Below, piece by piece: positions 11,560-23,900 of a stretch of DNA of 64,000 nucleotides. Both the position numbers and the translations under genes were made by a program. Numbering within the stretch: the stretch's first letter is position 1; each line of letters begins with the position of its first letter. The stretch is from Toxotes chatareus (lineage: Eukaryota > Chordata > Actinopteri > Toxotidae): NCBI GenBank assembly GCA_016801885.1, contig JAFBJY010000345.1, positions 62,001-126,000 on the forward strand, written 5' to 3'. The notes beneath the pieces are model-generated. The model did no database searches, was not told where the DNA came from, and worked only from the letters and a program-made list of their open reading frames with translations.

Positions 11560-12350
11560 GGGTATCGAATACCTTGACCACTGGCACGTGGCCCCACAGG
11601 GCTGTGTACTCTCTCCCCTCCTGTTTTCACTGTACACAAATGACTGGATTTCTCATTGTCAATCTGACACTGTTCAAATTTGCTGATGATACCACATTGG
11701 TGGGCTTAATCACTGACAACAATGAAACTATAGACAAGAGACTGTAACATTAGTGAATTGGTGCAATGTAAATAACCTGAAACTGAATGTGAGCAAAACT
11801 ATGGAACTTGTGGTGGATTTCTGTAAGCAGAGGGAGGCTCATCAGCCACTACTAATGAACAATACACAAGTGCAGCAGGTGGACAGCTACAGATTTCGTG
11901 GCATCAATGTCTCCATGGAATTAAAATGGAGCCATGCCACCCTGAAGAAAGCTCACCAAAGACTTTATTTTCTGAAACAACTAAAAAAGAGGGGGGTGTC
12001 AGGCCCAGGGATGTTGTGTTTTTATCGAGCAGCTGTGGAGAGCATTTTAACTTTTGGCATCACTGTCTGGTTTGGAAGTCTGACTGCAGAGGATAAAAGG
12101 CAGCTGAACGGTGTACTGTGCACAGCAGCCAGCATCATGGGACAAGAGGTGACATCTTTGTCTGAAATCTATGAGACCAGACTAAAGAGAAAAGGAGAAA
12201 AGATTTTAACAGACCCATCCCATCCAGCAAACTGCCTTTTTAACTCTCTGAACTTTGAGGAGCATTAGAACTAGAACAACCAGATTCCAGACCAGCACAT
12301 ATCCCAGTGCTGTCCGCCTTCTTAATACTTTAGAACTTGCACTATAGACC
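11560..12350 (+). mobile_element. Non-LTR retrotransposon ORF2 3' end (Rex1/CR1-like reverse transcriptase)
   Basis: Part of a reverse transcriptase and the complete C-terminus are visible. FADDTTLVGLI (near 11685) is the catalytic palm motif. It is followed by WCNVNNLKLNVSKTMELVVDF, FYRAAVESILTFGITVWF and TRLKRKGEKILTDPSHP, the typical end of this LINE group. A frame change separates the palm (frame ending 11747) from the C-terminal part (11753-12268). Endonuclease and N-terminal RT domains are absent, so the copy is 5'-truncated and inactive. Confidence 0.85.
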
Positions 12351-12359
12351 AGTTAGTTT

Positions 12360-13490
12360 TGTTTTTATTAGTTTTATTTTTTTTTTTTATTATTTTGTTG
12401 TTAGTATTAGTATTTTAGTATCTTAGCTATTTCATTTTATAATACTTGAATTTGCACTTCTTTTATTAGGTTTTATAGATTATTGTGGCTTGGCACTATT
12501 ATTTTAGTATTGTAGTTATTTTATTATATTTTGAACTTGCACTTCTTTTATTAGGTCTTATAGATATGTTCTTTTGTCATTACTTGTGCTGCTACTGTTA
12601 GTGGGTGTGTCTTTATTATTTATGATTTATGACAGTAAGAATGTTTTTGTAATTGCACTGACCTCACCAAACAAATCCCTAACAACTTAGTCGACGCCAA
12701 AAGACAAGAGAAAAGGTTACAAGTAAGAAAAGATGGGGCAGAGCTGCCGTAACCAGCAGCTGCTCGTGCAGCACCATCTTGTAAGAGAACCTCGATTCTA
12801 TGAATTTTAAATGTCAACTTAAAAAAAAGACTAATAAAAGTTGAGAGTGAAAACCAGCAGCTGAAATTTGACTAAAACAAAAACCAGTGAAGTTTAAAAA
12901 GTCTGAAAAATGTTTAAAGAGCTTTTCAGCTTCATCTGTCATTTTTACAGTGTATACCTGGTTTTCACCCTGTTTTTCATGTTTTACAGTGAATCCTCTG
13001 GCTGCTGATAATACTTGTGTACTTTTACTGCTGATGTTGTCATTCGTCGTTTTCATTTTCACACTGCATCACATATTTCTGACAGCACTTTCCCTTGTGA
13101 TGTTTTCCACGTTGTCACCCTGGTTGTTGTGTTTTTAACAGTGCAGTCTAACTTCCACTTTACAGTACATCTGCTTTTTATTTTTTACGAGTTCATTGCA
13201 CTGTTGTAATATTTTACAGTGCATCCCCTGGTTGTAAGTTAGTCCAGAGCTCATCTATGAACATCATTTTTATTGGATATATCCTGTGTCACCTTTGTTG
13301 CCATTTTACACAGTGCACAGCCTCCATTAAATTATATTTAACAGCATATTTCCTATAATAATCAATGTTTAGCCAGGCCATATAAATAATAAACACTTGA
13401 TATAATGTATGTTTTGCACATTGGTAATTAATTTTACACAGTATTTAACATGCGTTATTTTAGTAATAAATTAATTTAAGCAACAAATAA
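12360..13490. other. AT-rich sequence with recurrent TTTTACAGTG motifs
   Basis: No gene was recognised. 12360-12600 is a T-rich LINE-tail region with an internal duplication of the phrase TTGCACTTCTTTTATTAGGT. Between 12940 and 13440 the motif TTTTACAGTG, or a close variant (TTTACAGTAC, TTTTACACAGTG), recurs about seven times, suggesting a decayed repeat. The open frames are not protein-like. Confidence 0.45.
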
Positions 13491-13494
13491 ATCT

Positions 13495-13575
13495 GGTGAG
13501 CCGAAAGAGCTGCTCTTCTTAGTGAGCCGAGCCATAAGAACCGGATCTCTTAAAGAGTCGGAATTCCCATCACTG
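13495..13575. mobile_element. Terminal part of a hAT element
   Basis: The sequence GAGCCGAAAGAGCTGCTCTTC, continuing through AGTGAGCCGAGCC and AAAGAGTCGGAATTCCCATC to CACTG, is the reverse complement of a hAT terminal region of the CAGTGATGGGAA type common in fish. No matching left end was found, so this is a truncated end. Confidence 0.6.
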
Positions 13576-13590
13576 TACTCCACGGTAGCT

Positions 13591-13649
13591 GAAAGTTTAC
13601 TTTCACTTTGACCGAAGTTTGTGGCGCGGATTATTTTCTCCGTCTGAAG
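13591..13649 (+). promoter_or_regulatory. Candidate NLR 1 promoter/5' exon with interferon-response-like motif
   Basis: GAAAGTTTACTTTCACTTTG (13591-13610) contains, on the minus strand, AAAGTGAAAGTAAAC, which fits the IRF core AANNGAAA in tandem. It is followed by a CpG-containing stretch ending CTGAAG before GTAAATG, a reasonable splice donor at 13650. An untranslated first exon for the NLR gene is inferred, not shown. Confidence 0.35.
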
Positions 13650-14837
13650 GTAAATGTCCGCACTTTTAATGTTTTACTCGTTAACACTTCCTGTAGTTAC
13701 CTGAATTATCTGATGCTCTAGTGTTTTGTATTTTGTTTTTTAAACTGCGTTGAGGTGTTTGGTTGTGTAGACTCTGAGTTGTCACTGTAAAGATGAGGCA
13801 GGAAGAGGTCCGTTATTTCACATGGCGGCGCGAAGAGACGCAGCGGTTTGTGTCTCTTCATTCATTTTCCGCTATGTTGTGTGGATATTTGCAGTAGAAG
13901 CGGTGGAGTCAGAGTAGAAGCAGAGTGAGCTGATGGTCAGTAGCTGAACACGGAGCCTTTGTTAGTCTGTGGCTCCACTTACTGCTGACTGAAGGCAGCT
14001 TTTCCTGCCTGAATCAGCCTGTGGAGGAGGCGGACCTGAGCCGCTGCTCTCCCGCAGTCTGAGCCGCGAAATGCAGTCTGAGCTCAGCCGGACAGCGGCT
14101 GGAGAACAGCTCTGACTTCCTCTGTCATTAGATGAACTCTACGGGACTGAGCTCAGAGGGACTGACAGGGTTTTTCAGCCTCTATGTGATTTTCAGAGAG
14201 ACAGTTAACACTCCATCCACAGAGTCAGAGGCCTCCTGGTCCTATCAGAACAAACTCTACCTGATGAATTAGATGATAAAGACCCAAATCCATAAATACT
14301 CTCACAATAAAGCATCTCAGCTGCTCTGATAGGTGATTATATCTCTGTGGCTGGTCACAGTACAAACAGAAAAACTGTCTGTCAGGACATATTTGCTGTT
14401 TTTACTGATGTCTATCTGTGTCTCTGCTGTTTGGTTTGGTTTGGATTTGTTGTTGCTGCTTCATATAGTTCAGACTTTACTATTAGAAAAGGCAGGAAAG
14501 TGTCAGGGGCCCCAACTTAAAGAGCCCCTGGAATAAAATTGAGGAGAAATGAACTGAGTCTCAGTTGTTTTGTGTGGAATAATCACCTGCAGCTTGTTTC
14601 ATCAAGTCATTTTCTACAGAAACACTGCAGACAAACAGACTGTCAGATAAAATCAGTGGATCTCAGTCCATATGTGTGTCAGTGAATGGAAATGGTCGTC
14701 TCTGAATCATGTGTGAAAGATATGAAAGATGAAAGAAGAGCCAATCAGTGGAGGAGCAGCTGATATTTCTACAGGACAAATGATGGAGAGGATGATTTCA
14801 GTTGATGTGCAGATGAATGATTTGTCTTTTCTCTCAG
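13650..14837. other. Putative first intron and 5' flank of NLR gene 1
   Basis: There is no coding signal. 13790-14110 is CpG-richer, with GCGGCG and GAGCCGCGAAATG, and could itself be a promoter. The final 180 bp (14700-14880) recur in reverse complement at about 61355-61520 in front of the second NLR gene, so this flank belongs to the duplicated unit. Confidence 0.5.
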
Positions 14838-14973
14838 ATGAAGGTAGAAAGTGTGTGTGAGCTGACGTGGATGTGAATTCAGCATCATGAATCAGTGTGA
14901 GGACAGAGAGGAGGGAGCCCTCCCCAAAAAAAGTCTGTGTGGGGACCATGAGATCCAGACCAAAAGCTGAGAG
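14838..14973 (+). CDS. NLR 1 exon 1 (start codon exon)
   Basis: The acceptor TTTTCTCTCAG precedes the exon and GTGAGATG follows it. ATG at 14887 begins MNQCEDREEG, followed by SLCGDHE and QTK, the standard N-terminal peptide of fish FISNA NLRs (usual form ...SLCGEHDSQTKAQR). An extra A in the AAAA run at 14962-14965 turns the expected KAER into a TGA at 14968-14970; removing one A restores the frame. Confidence 0.75.
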
Positions 14974-17900
14974 GTGAGATGAGGATCTCTAACTGTCCAT
15001 GACTCTTCACCATGTCAGAGCTCAGCACTCACATCACTGCACCATCATTATTCACACTCAAAGCTCTGTGTGTGTTGTGTTGAAGGCCAGAGCAGCAGCA
15101 CACACCAGACTCTGCTGGACCTGGACCTGAACATGGACCTGAGCCCAGCTGTGTGTCCATGAAGAGTGAAAGGTCAAAGCGTCACTCCATGAATTTCAAA
15201 GGACAGCCTCCCTCTGCTGCAAAGAAGTGAGCTGCAGCTGACTACATGTTTTCTTCTTTACTATGGCAGGACTGTATGAATAATAAATATGTTGTCCCTG
15301 TCCCCATGTCCCTGATGGTCCTAATCTCTGTGTCCACCAGGATCCATCGGAGACAAGACTTTCCTGTACCTGAGCCCAGCTGTGTGTCCATGAAGAGTGA
15401 CAGGTCAATGGGTCGCCCTCATTGATTTCAAAGGACAGCCTCCCTCTGCTGCAAAGAAGTGAGCTGCAGCTGACTACATGTTTTCTTCTTTACTATGAGA
15501 ACACTGTATGAATAATAGACATGTTGTCCCTGTCCCCATGTCCCTGATGGTCCTAATCTCTGTGTCCACCAGGATCCATCGGAGACAAGACTTTCCTGTA
15601 CCTGAGCCCAGCTGTGTGTCCATGAAGAGTGACAGGTCAATGGGTCGCCTCATTGATTTCAAGGACAGCCTCCCTCTGCTGCAAAGAAGTGAGCTGCAGC
15701 TGAGTTTAAAATGTATCAGAGAGCTGCCCTGTATAACTGGTCTTCTATGAAAGATGAAGTGATTGTGTTTTGTCTCCAGGCTTCATGAATGACAGAAATG
15801 AAAAAAAAAAAAAATATATATATATATATACACAGTATATATAAGTTGATGTTTCTCTTTTCAAGAAAAGCACTTATGTTCTTATATGTGTCATTCAGAT
15901 CAGAACTAAAACTCCCTGTAACTCAGCACCTATCCAGTTCCAGTGTTTGTGTTAGTGTCCTGTAGCAGAGGTGAGACTTCTGTCAAACCCAGTGTGAGTA
16001 CTTAAAACTCATCATTTAAAAGGTGGACTTGTTGTGATGACTCTAGGTCATGAGGTACAGAACTGACTGCTTGTTTCCTCTCATTGAGAATGTCACAGCA
16101 CAGTAGTGTTTGCTTTAATCAGGACAGTCACCACAGAACATAAAAGCAGCTGTTGTTTGTGTACAAAGCATAAAACGCTCACAGATGCTGCAAACATAAT
16201 GTGAGCTAATTCTCCATGATTCCTCCAGAGTGGACCAGGAGAGCTCAGAGGTTCCCAGTGCTCAGTCTGCCCAGCAGCATCAAACACACCTGGACTCCAT
16301 ATTTATGGTCTGTACATAGACAACAACTACTTTGACATCTGTTGTGTTGACAATAATCTCCATGCTGCACTTTTTTAGAGCAGTGGATTGTCAGTGTGTC
16401 CAACATGGATCTGATGTTTGGCTCCATGGTTTTACTTTGATTGTGTCATTCATATAGTTTTCTGTTCCAGCTGCTGGAGGAGAACATTGTCACTTTTGTG
16501 AAGAAGGAGCTGAAGAAGATCCAGGAGGTTGTGAGTCCAGATTACCCAGAATGCTCAGAGAGTCAGAGGGAGGATGAGGTGTTGAGCGGTGAGGATGAAG
16601 AGCAGAGGAGGAGCAGCAGAGAGGCTTTTGTGAAGATCACAGTGAACTTCCTGAGGAGAATGAAGCAGGAGGAGCTGGCTGACTGTCTGCACAGCAGTAA
16701 GAGGATTTTCTAAAGATTCAACATGATGGACAAATGGGACATTTACATCTCAAGACATGGAGGAAATATGTTTATTTACGTTTTTAGGGGATGAACATGT
16801 CATGTTTTTTTTATGAATCAGTCACTGATGTTGTTTCTTGTTTGTTCATTCAGGACATGTTGCTCCAGTTTGTCAACGTAAACTTAAATCTACTCTGAAG
16901 AAGAAGCTCCAGTGTTTGTTTGAGGGGATCTCTAAAGCAGGAAACCCAACCCTTCTGAATCAGATCTACACAGAGCTCTACATCACAGAGGGAGGGACTG
17001 GAGAGGTCAATGATGAACATGAGGTCAGACAGATTGAAACAGCATCCAGGAAACCAGCCAGACCAGAAACAAGCATCAGACAAGAAGACATCTTTAAAGC
17101 CTCACCTGGAAGAGATGGACCAATCAGAACAGTGATGACAAAAGGAGTGGCTGGCATTGGGAAAACAGTCTTAACACAGAAGTTGACTCTGGACTGGGCT
17201 GAAAACAAAGCCAACCAGGACATACACTTCACATTTCCATTCACGTTCAGAGAGCTGAATGTGCTGAAAGAGAAAAAGTTCAGCTTGGTGGAACTTGTTC
17301 ATCACTTCTTTACTGAAACCAAAGAAGCAGGACTCTGCAGGTTTGAAGAGGTCCAGGTTCTGTTCATCTTTGACGGTCTGGATGAGTGTCGACTTCCTCT
17401 GGACTTCCACAACACTGAGATCCTGACTGATGTTACAGAGTCCACCTCAGTGGATGTGCTGCTGACAAACCTCATCAGGGGAAACTGCTTCCCTCTGCTC
17501 GCCTCTGGATAACCACCACGACCTGCAGCAGCCAATCAGATCCCTCCTCAGTGTGTTGACATGGTGACAGAGGTCAGAGGGTTCACTGACCCACAGAAGG
17601 AGGAGTACTTCAGGAAGAGGTTCAGAGAGGAGGAGCAGGCCAGAAGGATCATCTCCCACATCAAGACTTCACGAAGCCTCCATATCATGTGCCACATCCC
17701 GTCTTCTGCTGGATCACTGCTACAGTTCTGGAGGATGTGTTGAAAACCAGAGAGGGAGGAGGGCTGCCCAAGACCCTGACTGAGATGTACATCCACTTCC
17801 TGGTGGTTCAGTCCAAACTGAAGAACATCAAGTATGATGGAGGAGCTGAGACAGATCCACACTGGAGTCCAGAGACCAGGAAGATGATTGAGTCTCTGGG

Positions 17901-20900
17901 AAAACTGGCTTTTGAGCAGCTGCAGAAAGGAAACCTGATCGTCTATGAATCAGACCTGACAGAGTGTGGCATCGATATCAGAGCAGCCTCAGTGTACTCA
18001 GGAGTGTTCACACAGGTCTTTAAAGAGGAGAGAGGACTGTACCAGGACAAGGTGTTCTGCTTCGTCCATCTGAGTCTTCAGGAGTTTCTGGCTGCTCTTC
18101 ATGTCCATCTGACCTTCATCAACTCTGGAGTCAATCTGCTGTCAGAAGAACAATCAACCTCCAACTGGTCTCAACTGTCCAGAGACAAACCTGATCCAAC
18201 ACAGCTCTACCAGAGGGCTGTGGACAAGGCCTTACAGAGTCCAAATGGACACCTGGACTTGTTCCTTCGCTTCCTCCTGGGTCTTTCACTTCAGACCAAT
18301 CAGACTCTCCCCACGAGGTCTGCTGACACAGACAGGAAGTGGCTCACAGACCAATCAGCAAACAGTCCAGTACATCAAGAAGAAGATTGAAGAGACTCCC
18401 TCTGCAGAGCAAAGCATCAACCTGTTCCACTGTCTGAATGAACTGAATGATCGTTCTCTAGTGGAGCAGATCCAACAGTCCCTGAATTCAGGACGTCTCT
18501 CCACAGATAAACTGTCTCCTGCTCAATGGTCAGCTCTGGTCTTCATCTTACTGTCATCAGAAAAAGATCTGGACGTGTTTGACCTGAAGAAATACTCTGC
18601 TTCAGAGGAGGCTCTTCTGAAGCTGCTGCCAGTTGTCAAAGCCTCTAACAAAGCTCTGTAAGTGTATAGATAGTTGGATTTATTCATCATTATATAAAGA
18701 CTCTGCTATTTTATTCAGCAGGAGGAAAATAAATTCCTCTCTTCTTTAATTTCTTATCATCATCTCTGAGCTCTGAGCTTCATCAAATTGAATCTGAATT
18801 AAAATAATGGATCCTACATTAAAGAGCCAAGTCTCAGCTTTAATGTGAGCAGGTTGACATCAGTATAGAAAGAACTGTGTGGATTCAGCCCTTTTAGTGG
18901 TTCAAAAGTAACTGGACAAATACACATGAAGTGAAACAAACTCATCAGATTTAATATTTAGTGTAAAATCCTTTGCAGTCATTGACTGTAGTATCCATTA
19001 TTATATTTTAAAGTCAATGTGCTGAGAGCCTGAAGAACAAAACATGTCTAACTGTCCAAATACTTATGGCCTTGTCTGTACATGTCTGTTTATTACTGAT
19101 TGTGTCATATTTAACTGTCATGTCTCCAACTTGTTGAGAATAAAACAGAAAGGATTTGAATCAGAGCCAATGAAAGATGATCATCAATGTAGAAACTCCT
19201 TATTGGTTAGCAGGTGGATAAAGAGCTGATATTTCTGCTTCACTCAACAAATCTGTGTTTGATGTTTGGCCCAGTTTTCAAATGCAGGTCTGTTAGTTTG
19301 CTGTGAGCTGCAGAGCAAACTGAGAGTTTTGTTCCTTTGATTGTCCTTTCAACACAAATGTTATTTGACTTTTTCTTCATTGTTTCCTCTTCAGACTGAG
19401 CAGCTGTAACCTCTCAGAGAGAAGCTGTGAAGCTCTGTCCTCAGTTCTCAGCTCCCAGTCCTCTAGTCTGAGACACCTGGACCTGAGTCACAACAAGCTG
19501 CAGGATTCATGGGTGAAGCTTCTGTCTGCTGGACTGAAGAGTCCACACTGTACCCTGGAGACTCTAAGGTCAGTTCACTGTCTGTTACTGTTGTAGATCT
19601 TATATCTTTAATCCACAACTGAACCTGGTTTATCTTCATCCAGAACTTGAATCCATTCATCTTGAATGAATGAATGAGATTGTAAATAGTTGTTGTTCCA
19701 TATTGTGACTTTTCTTATCTCAGACTAAGAATTATTCCTTCAGTTTCACTTCATTTCAGTCAGTTCGTTCAGTCAGATGTTATTTTTATAGCACTTTTCA
19801 TACAAATACATTGTAGCACAAAGTGCTGTACAGTGTTAGTCCCTCCACGTCACACAGGCACACACCCAAAATCCATCAATAACCACAGTTAAGTAAAGTT
19901 TCCAATAAAAACAGGAACTGAGGAAACACTATCATAAATCTCAAGGCTTTGCAATGAGAAAACACTGGAGGCAGGATAAAAAATAAAAATAGCAAAATAA
20001 TATAAAATAAATACATAAATAACATGAACAATCAAAATGATAATAAAGTGAATAGTTTAAAAGAAATCAAAGTGAAGTTTGAAAAATGATCAGAAAAATG
20101 TTAAAAGAGAAAAGTTGACAGAGTAAATAAATTCCAGAAAACAAACAAACAAACAAACAAACAAATAAATAAATAAAAGAGTAATAAAACAGACTAAAAT
20201 GTGTGAATAAACAGACAAATAAATTAACAAATAAACTTCAATTAAAAGCCACATTAAAGAGGTAGGTCTTGAGTTTGCTTCTAAAAGTATCAGAGTTCTC
20301 TGCTGCCCTCAGGTCTTCAGGGAGATTGTTCCAGAGACGTGGACCATAGTAATAAAAGGAGGCTTCTCCACAGGTTTTTGTTCTGACTTTAGGTTTAATT
20401 AAAAGGCCACTACCAGAAGATCAGAGGGTTCTAGAGGGCTCATAGGTTAAAAGCAAATCTGATAAATAGGTTGGACCAAGACCATTAAGAGCTTTATAAA
20501 CCAATAAAGGGATTTTAAAATCAGTTCTGAAGCAGACAGGAAGCCAGTGCAGTAGGGGTCGATTCATAGATTAATCGTGACGTGTCGTGGCACAACAAGC
20601 CCCTTCCACAGACTAAGCCCCTCCCCCTTCAAAACAATGTAAGCATGGAGAAGCGGCTGCCTACGGCTCTGTGTTCGTTGGCGAAAAAACTCAACGCGAA
20701 CTGCTCGGCTCTGTACTAAGGGGTTAGCGCCGAGTGTTGCATATTCTGTCAACACTCCGTTGACTGGAAACGTAAGAATACGCGCAGTGACCATATAGTG
20801 TCCAAAATGAGAAACAATCTGGCTGACATGCACATACAGTAAGATTTAAAAGGATTACTTTCTGGACATGTAACTCAAGATATCAGATTGTAATAGAAGT

Positions 20901-23900
20901 GGAAATATTGTCAATTTTCTTTCCCTATTTTTTCTTTTCTTTTTTAACAGATATTTTTTCACGTACATGTTCATAATAAAATAACCAAATCAGAATCATG
21001 TCAGTACAGCCACACAATATATATTTTAGTATTATTATTATTGTTTTAATCTACATCAATAAAAGGAAACAGGCATTACATGTGCAAGCTAATGCCTTTT
21101 TTCTTCTTTATCAGAGGAGTTAGAAAAGAAAAGAGAGATAAACGTGTTTTACTTCAATGAATGGATATGTAAAATATACATTATTTTACAAGTAACTGAG
21201 AAAAGAAACATTCTATGTGGGAAAAAAAGATTAATCAAGATGCATTGATAATCGGGAATAATCGAATCATAGCACTGTGAATTGTAATCGAATCGAATTG
21301 TGAGGTGACTTAGATGGCACACCCCTACAGTGCAGAGACTTTAAAATCGGTGTAATGTGTGCTCTCTGTCTGGTCTTTGTCAGTACACGTGCTGCTGAAT
21401 TTTGAAGCAGCTGTAGCTGAGATATGTTCTTCTTAGGGAGACCAGAAAGCAGAGCGTTGCAGTAATCAATTCTGCAGGTGATAAGAACCTGCAGCAATGT
21501 CTCTGCATTGGCTTGAGAGAGAAATGGCTGCACTCTGGCAATGTTCTTCAGATGATAAAAAGCAGTTTAATTACATTTTTAATGTGAGGCTCAAAACTAA
21601 GATCTGAGTCGAAGATGACTCCTTGGTTTTTCACTTGTTTACAGGTGTTTAGTGCCAGAGTTTGTTTGTCCTGATTGAGTTGTAGAAAATGTTCTGCCAT
21701 CCATAACTTGATATCTAAAATACAGTTAAAAAGAGCCTGGATGGCCCTGGGTCATCAGGAGACACAGCAATGTAAAGCTGTGTATCATCAGCATAGCTAT
21801 GGAAGCTGATGCAATGCCTCCTGATGACATTTCCAAGTGGAAGCATGTAAAGGTTTAAAATTGTAGGAACTAAAATTGAACCTTGGGGAACACCACAATT
21901 TGATTTATAGCTTTTAGAAGAACATTCGCCCATGCTAACATAACATTCTCCATCAGTAAGATAAGACTTGAACCAAATAAAAACAGTACCAGAAAGGCCA
22001 GTCAGGATGTGAAGTCTATCTAAAAGAATGGCGTGACCTTAAGTCAAAAGCTGCACTTAAGTCAAGTGATACTAATACAGAGGCTTTTTTGTTTGTTTGT
22101 TTTTGTTTTTTGTTTCGTTTTTGTCTTTATTCATATCCATATATCACCTGAGGTCATTTACAATCTTGACTAGTACAGTCTCAGTACTTTGATTGGTCCG
22201 AAAGATAAATTGGTATAAAAATACAGTGAGGGTTTAAAAAACCATTCAACTGATTAAAAACAAGCTTTTCTAAAATGTTACTTTAAAATGGTAGATTGGA
22301 TTCTGGTCTGTGGTTTTTAAGTATGGAGGGATCTAAATTGTTTCTCTGCAGAAGGGATTTGACTCTGGCCGTCTTAAGAGCAGAAGGAAAGACACCCATC
22401 TGAAGAGAATCATTTGCTATGTAGTAAGTCTTCATTAAAAAAGCTATAAAAGGTTGTAAAAAAGGATGTAGGTATGGGATCAAAGGGGCAGGTTGATGGT
22501 TTTAATTGAGACAGTACCAAACATCTCAGCATCAACCAGGATTAATTTCTCCAGTGTTTCCTCATACAAAGGTTCTGTAGTGATTGAATTTGTATGCTTA
22601 CACTGAGATCATTTTCATCTGATAGAGTCTATTTTAATTATTTATTTATAGCTGTTAGACAGACTGCCAGCCTTCATAAAGGCAGGATTAATTAGATGAT
22701 CCATGGTTGAGAAGAGGATTTTGGGGTTGTTCTGGTTTTCAGTTATCAATTAGGAACAGTAAAAAGAGAAAGAAGTGGTCAGATAAGCCTGAATCCACAA
22801 CTGAAGAAATATTAGCAGACAGGCCGTGGGTAATAAATACATCTAAAATGTGGCCTTTGTTATGGGCAGGCTGTGTAACATGTTGAATATAAGTCATAGA
22901 GTAAAGCAAGTTTGAAAATGAAAAAGCAGCTGACCAAAATCTTTTGACCTATTTTAAACAGATTTGTTAAACCACCAGAGTCTAAAACCTGAGGAATAAA
23001 AAGTGGTTTTAAACTGGATAAAAATATTGATTAGTGGCAGAACTCCTTCCAAAGACTCAAAACCACCAGATCCAGTTGTCATGAATAATGTCTGCTGACT
23101 TCAATGAAACCTTCAGAACTCACACACTTGTATTTGTCACAGTCAGCAGACTAATGTTTTCTAAATTAAGTGTAGAAAATGTCCAGTGTGAGTTGTTCAA
23201 AGTCCATTTTTATCACAACAATATACAGAAGATCCTACTAATATTAGTACAACTAATATTTGTACAAATCAATTGAAAAACACTTGAAGAAGAAAAAAAC
23301 TCTTCTTTCCTTTGAAGTTCATTTCAAAGACCAGGAGAAAAATTACTAAGTATTCTGATTTTGTGCTGGTGGATCATAACAAGGTTGTAAGTAAAGCTTC
23401 AAAATGCAAAAAGAAGAAACAGGAGCATTGGATTAGAAATGATTTCTATCCGCATGATTTATTCTTTATTCAGATTGAGGTCCTGCAGTTTGTCAGAGAT
23501 CAGCTGTGCTTCTCTGGCCTCAGCTCTGAAGTCCAACTCCTCCCATCTGAGACACCTGGACCTGAGTGTCAACAACAAGCTGCAGGATTCAGGAGTGAAG
23601 CTACTGTGTGGTTTTCTGCAGAGTCCACACTGTAGACTGGAGACTCTGAGGTCAGTTCACTGTCTGTTACTGTTGTAGATCTTATATCTTTAATCCACAA
23701 CTGAACCTGGTTTATCTTCATCCAGAACTTGAATCCATTCATCTTGAATGAATGAATGAGATTTGAAATAGTTGTTGTTCCATATTGTGACTTTTTCTTC
23801 TCTCAGACTAAGAATTATTCCTTCAGTTTCACTTCATTTCAGTCAGTTGTCATGAATAATGTCTGTTGACTTCAATGAAACCTTCAGAACTCACACACTC

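Larger units (their letters stand above)
15192..15688 (+). repeat. Tandem duplication, period about 232 bp, covering an NLR exon
   Basis: Units start at about 15192, 15424 and 15656 (the last partial). Each full unit contains the end of one exon (GGACAGCCTCCCTCTGCTGC), an intron, and the next exon (GATCCATCGGAGACAAGAC to SCVSMKSD). The units are nearly identical apart from a few substitutions and homopolymer changes, so the duplication is recent or an assembly product. Confidence 0.9.

Noticed and set aside
15196..15640. Two nearly identical minus-strand open frames of 70 codons
   Set aside because: They are antisense shadows of the 232-bp tandem exon duplication of the plus-strand NLR gene.
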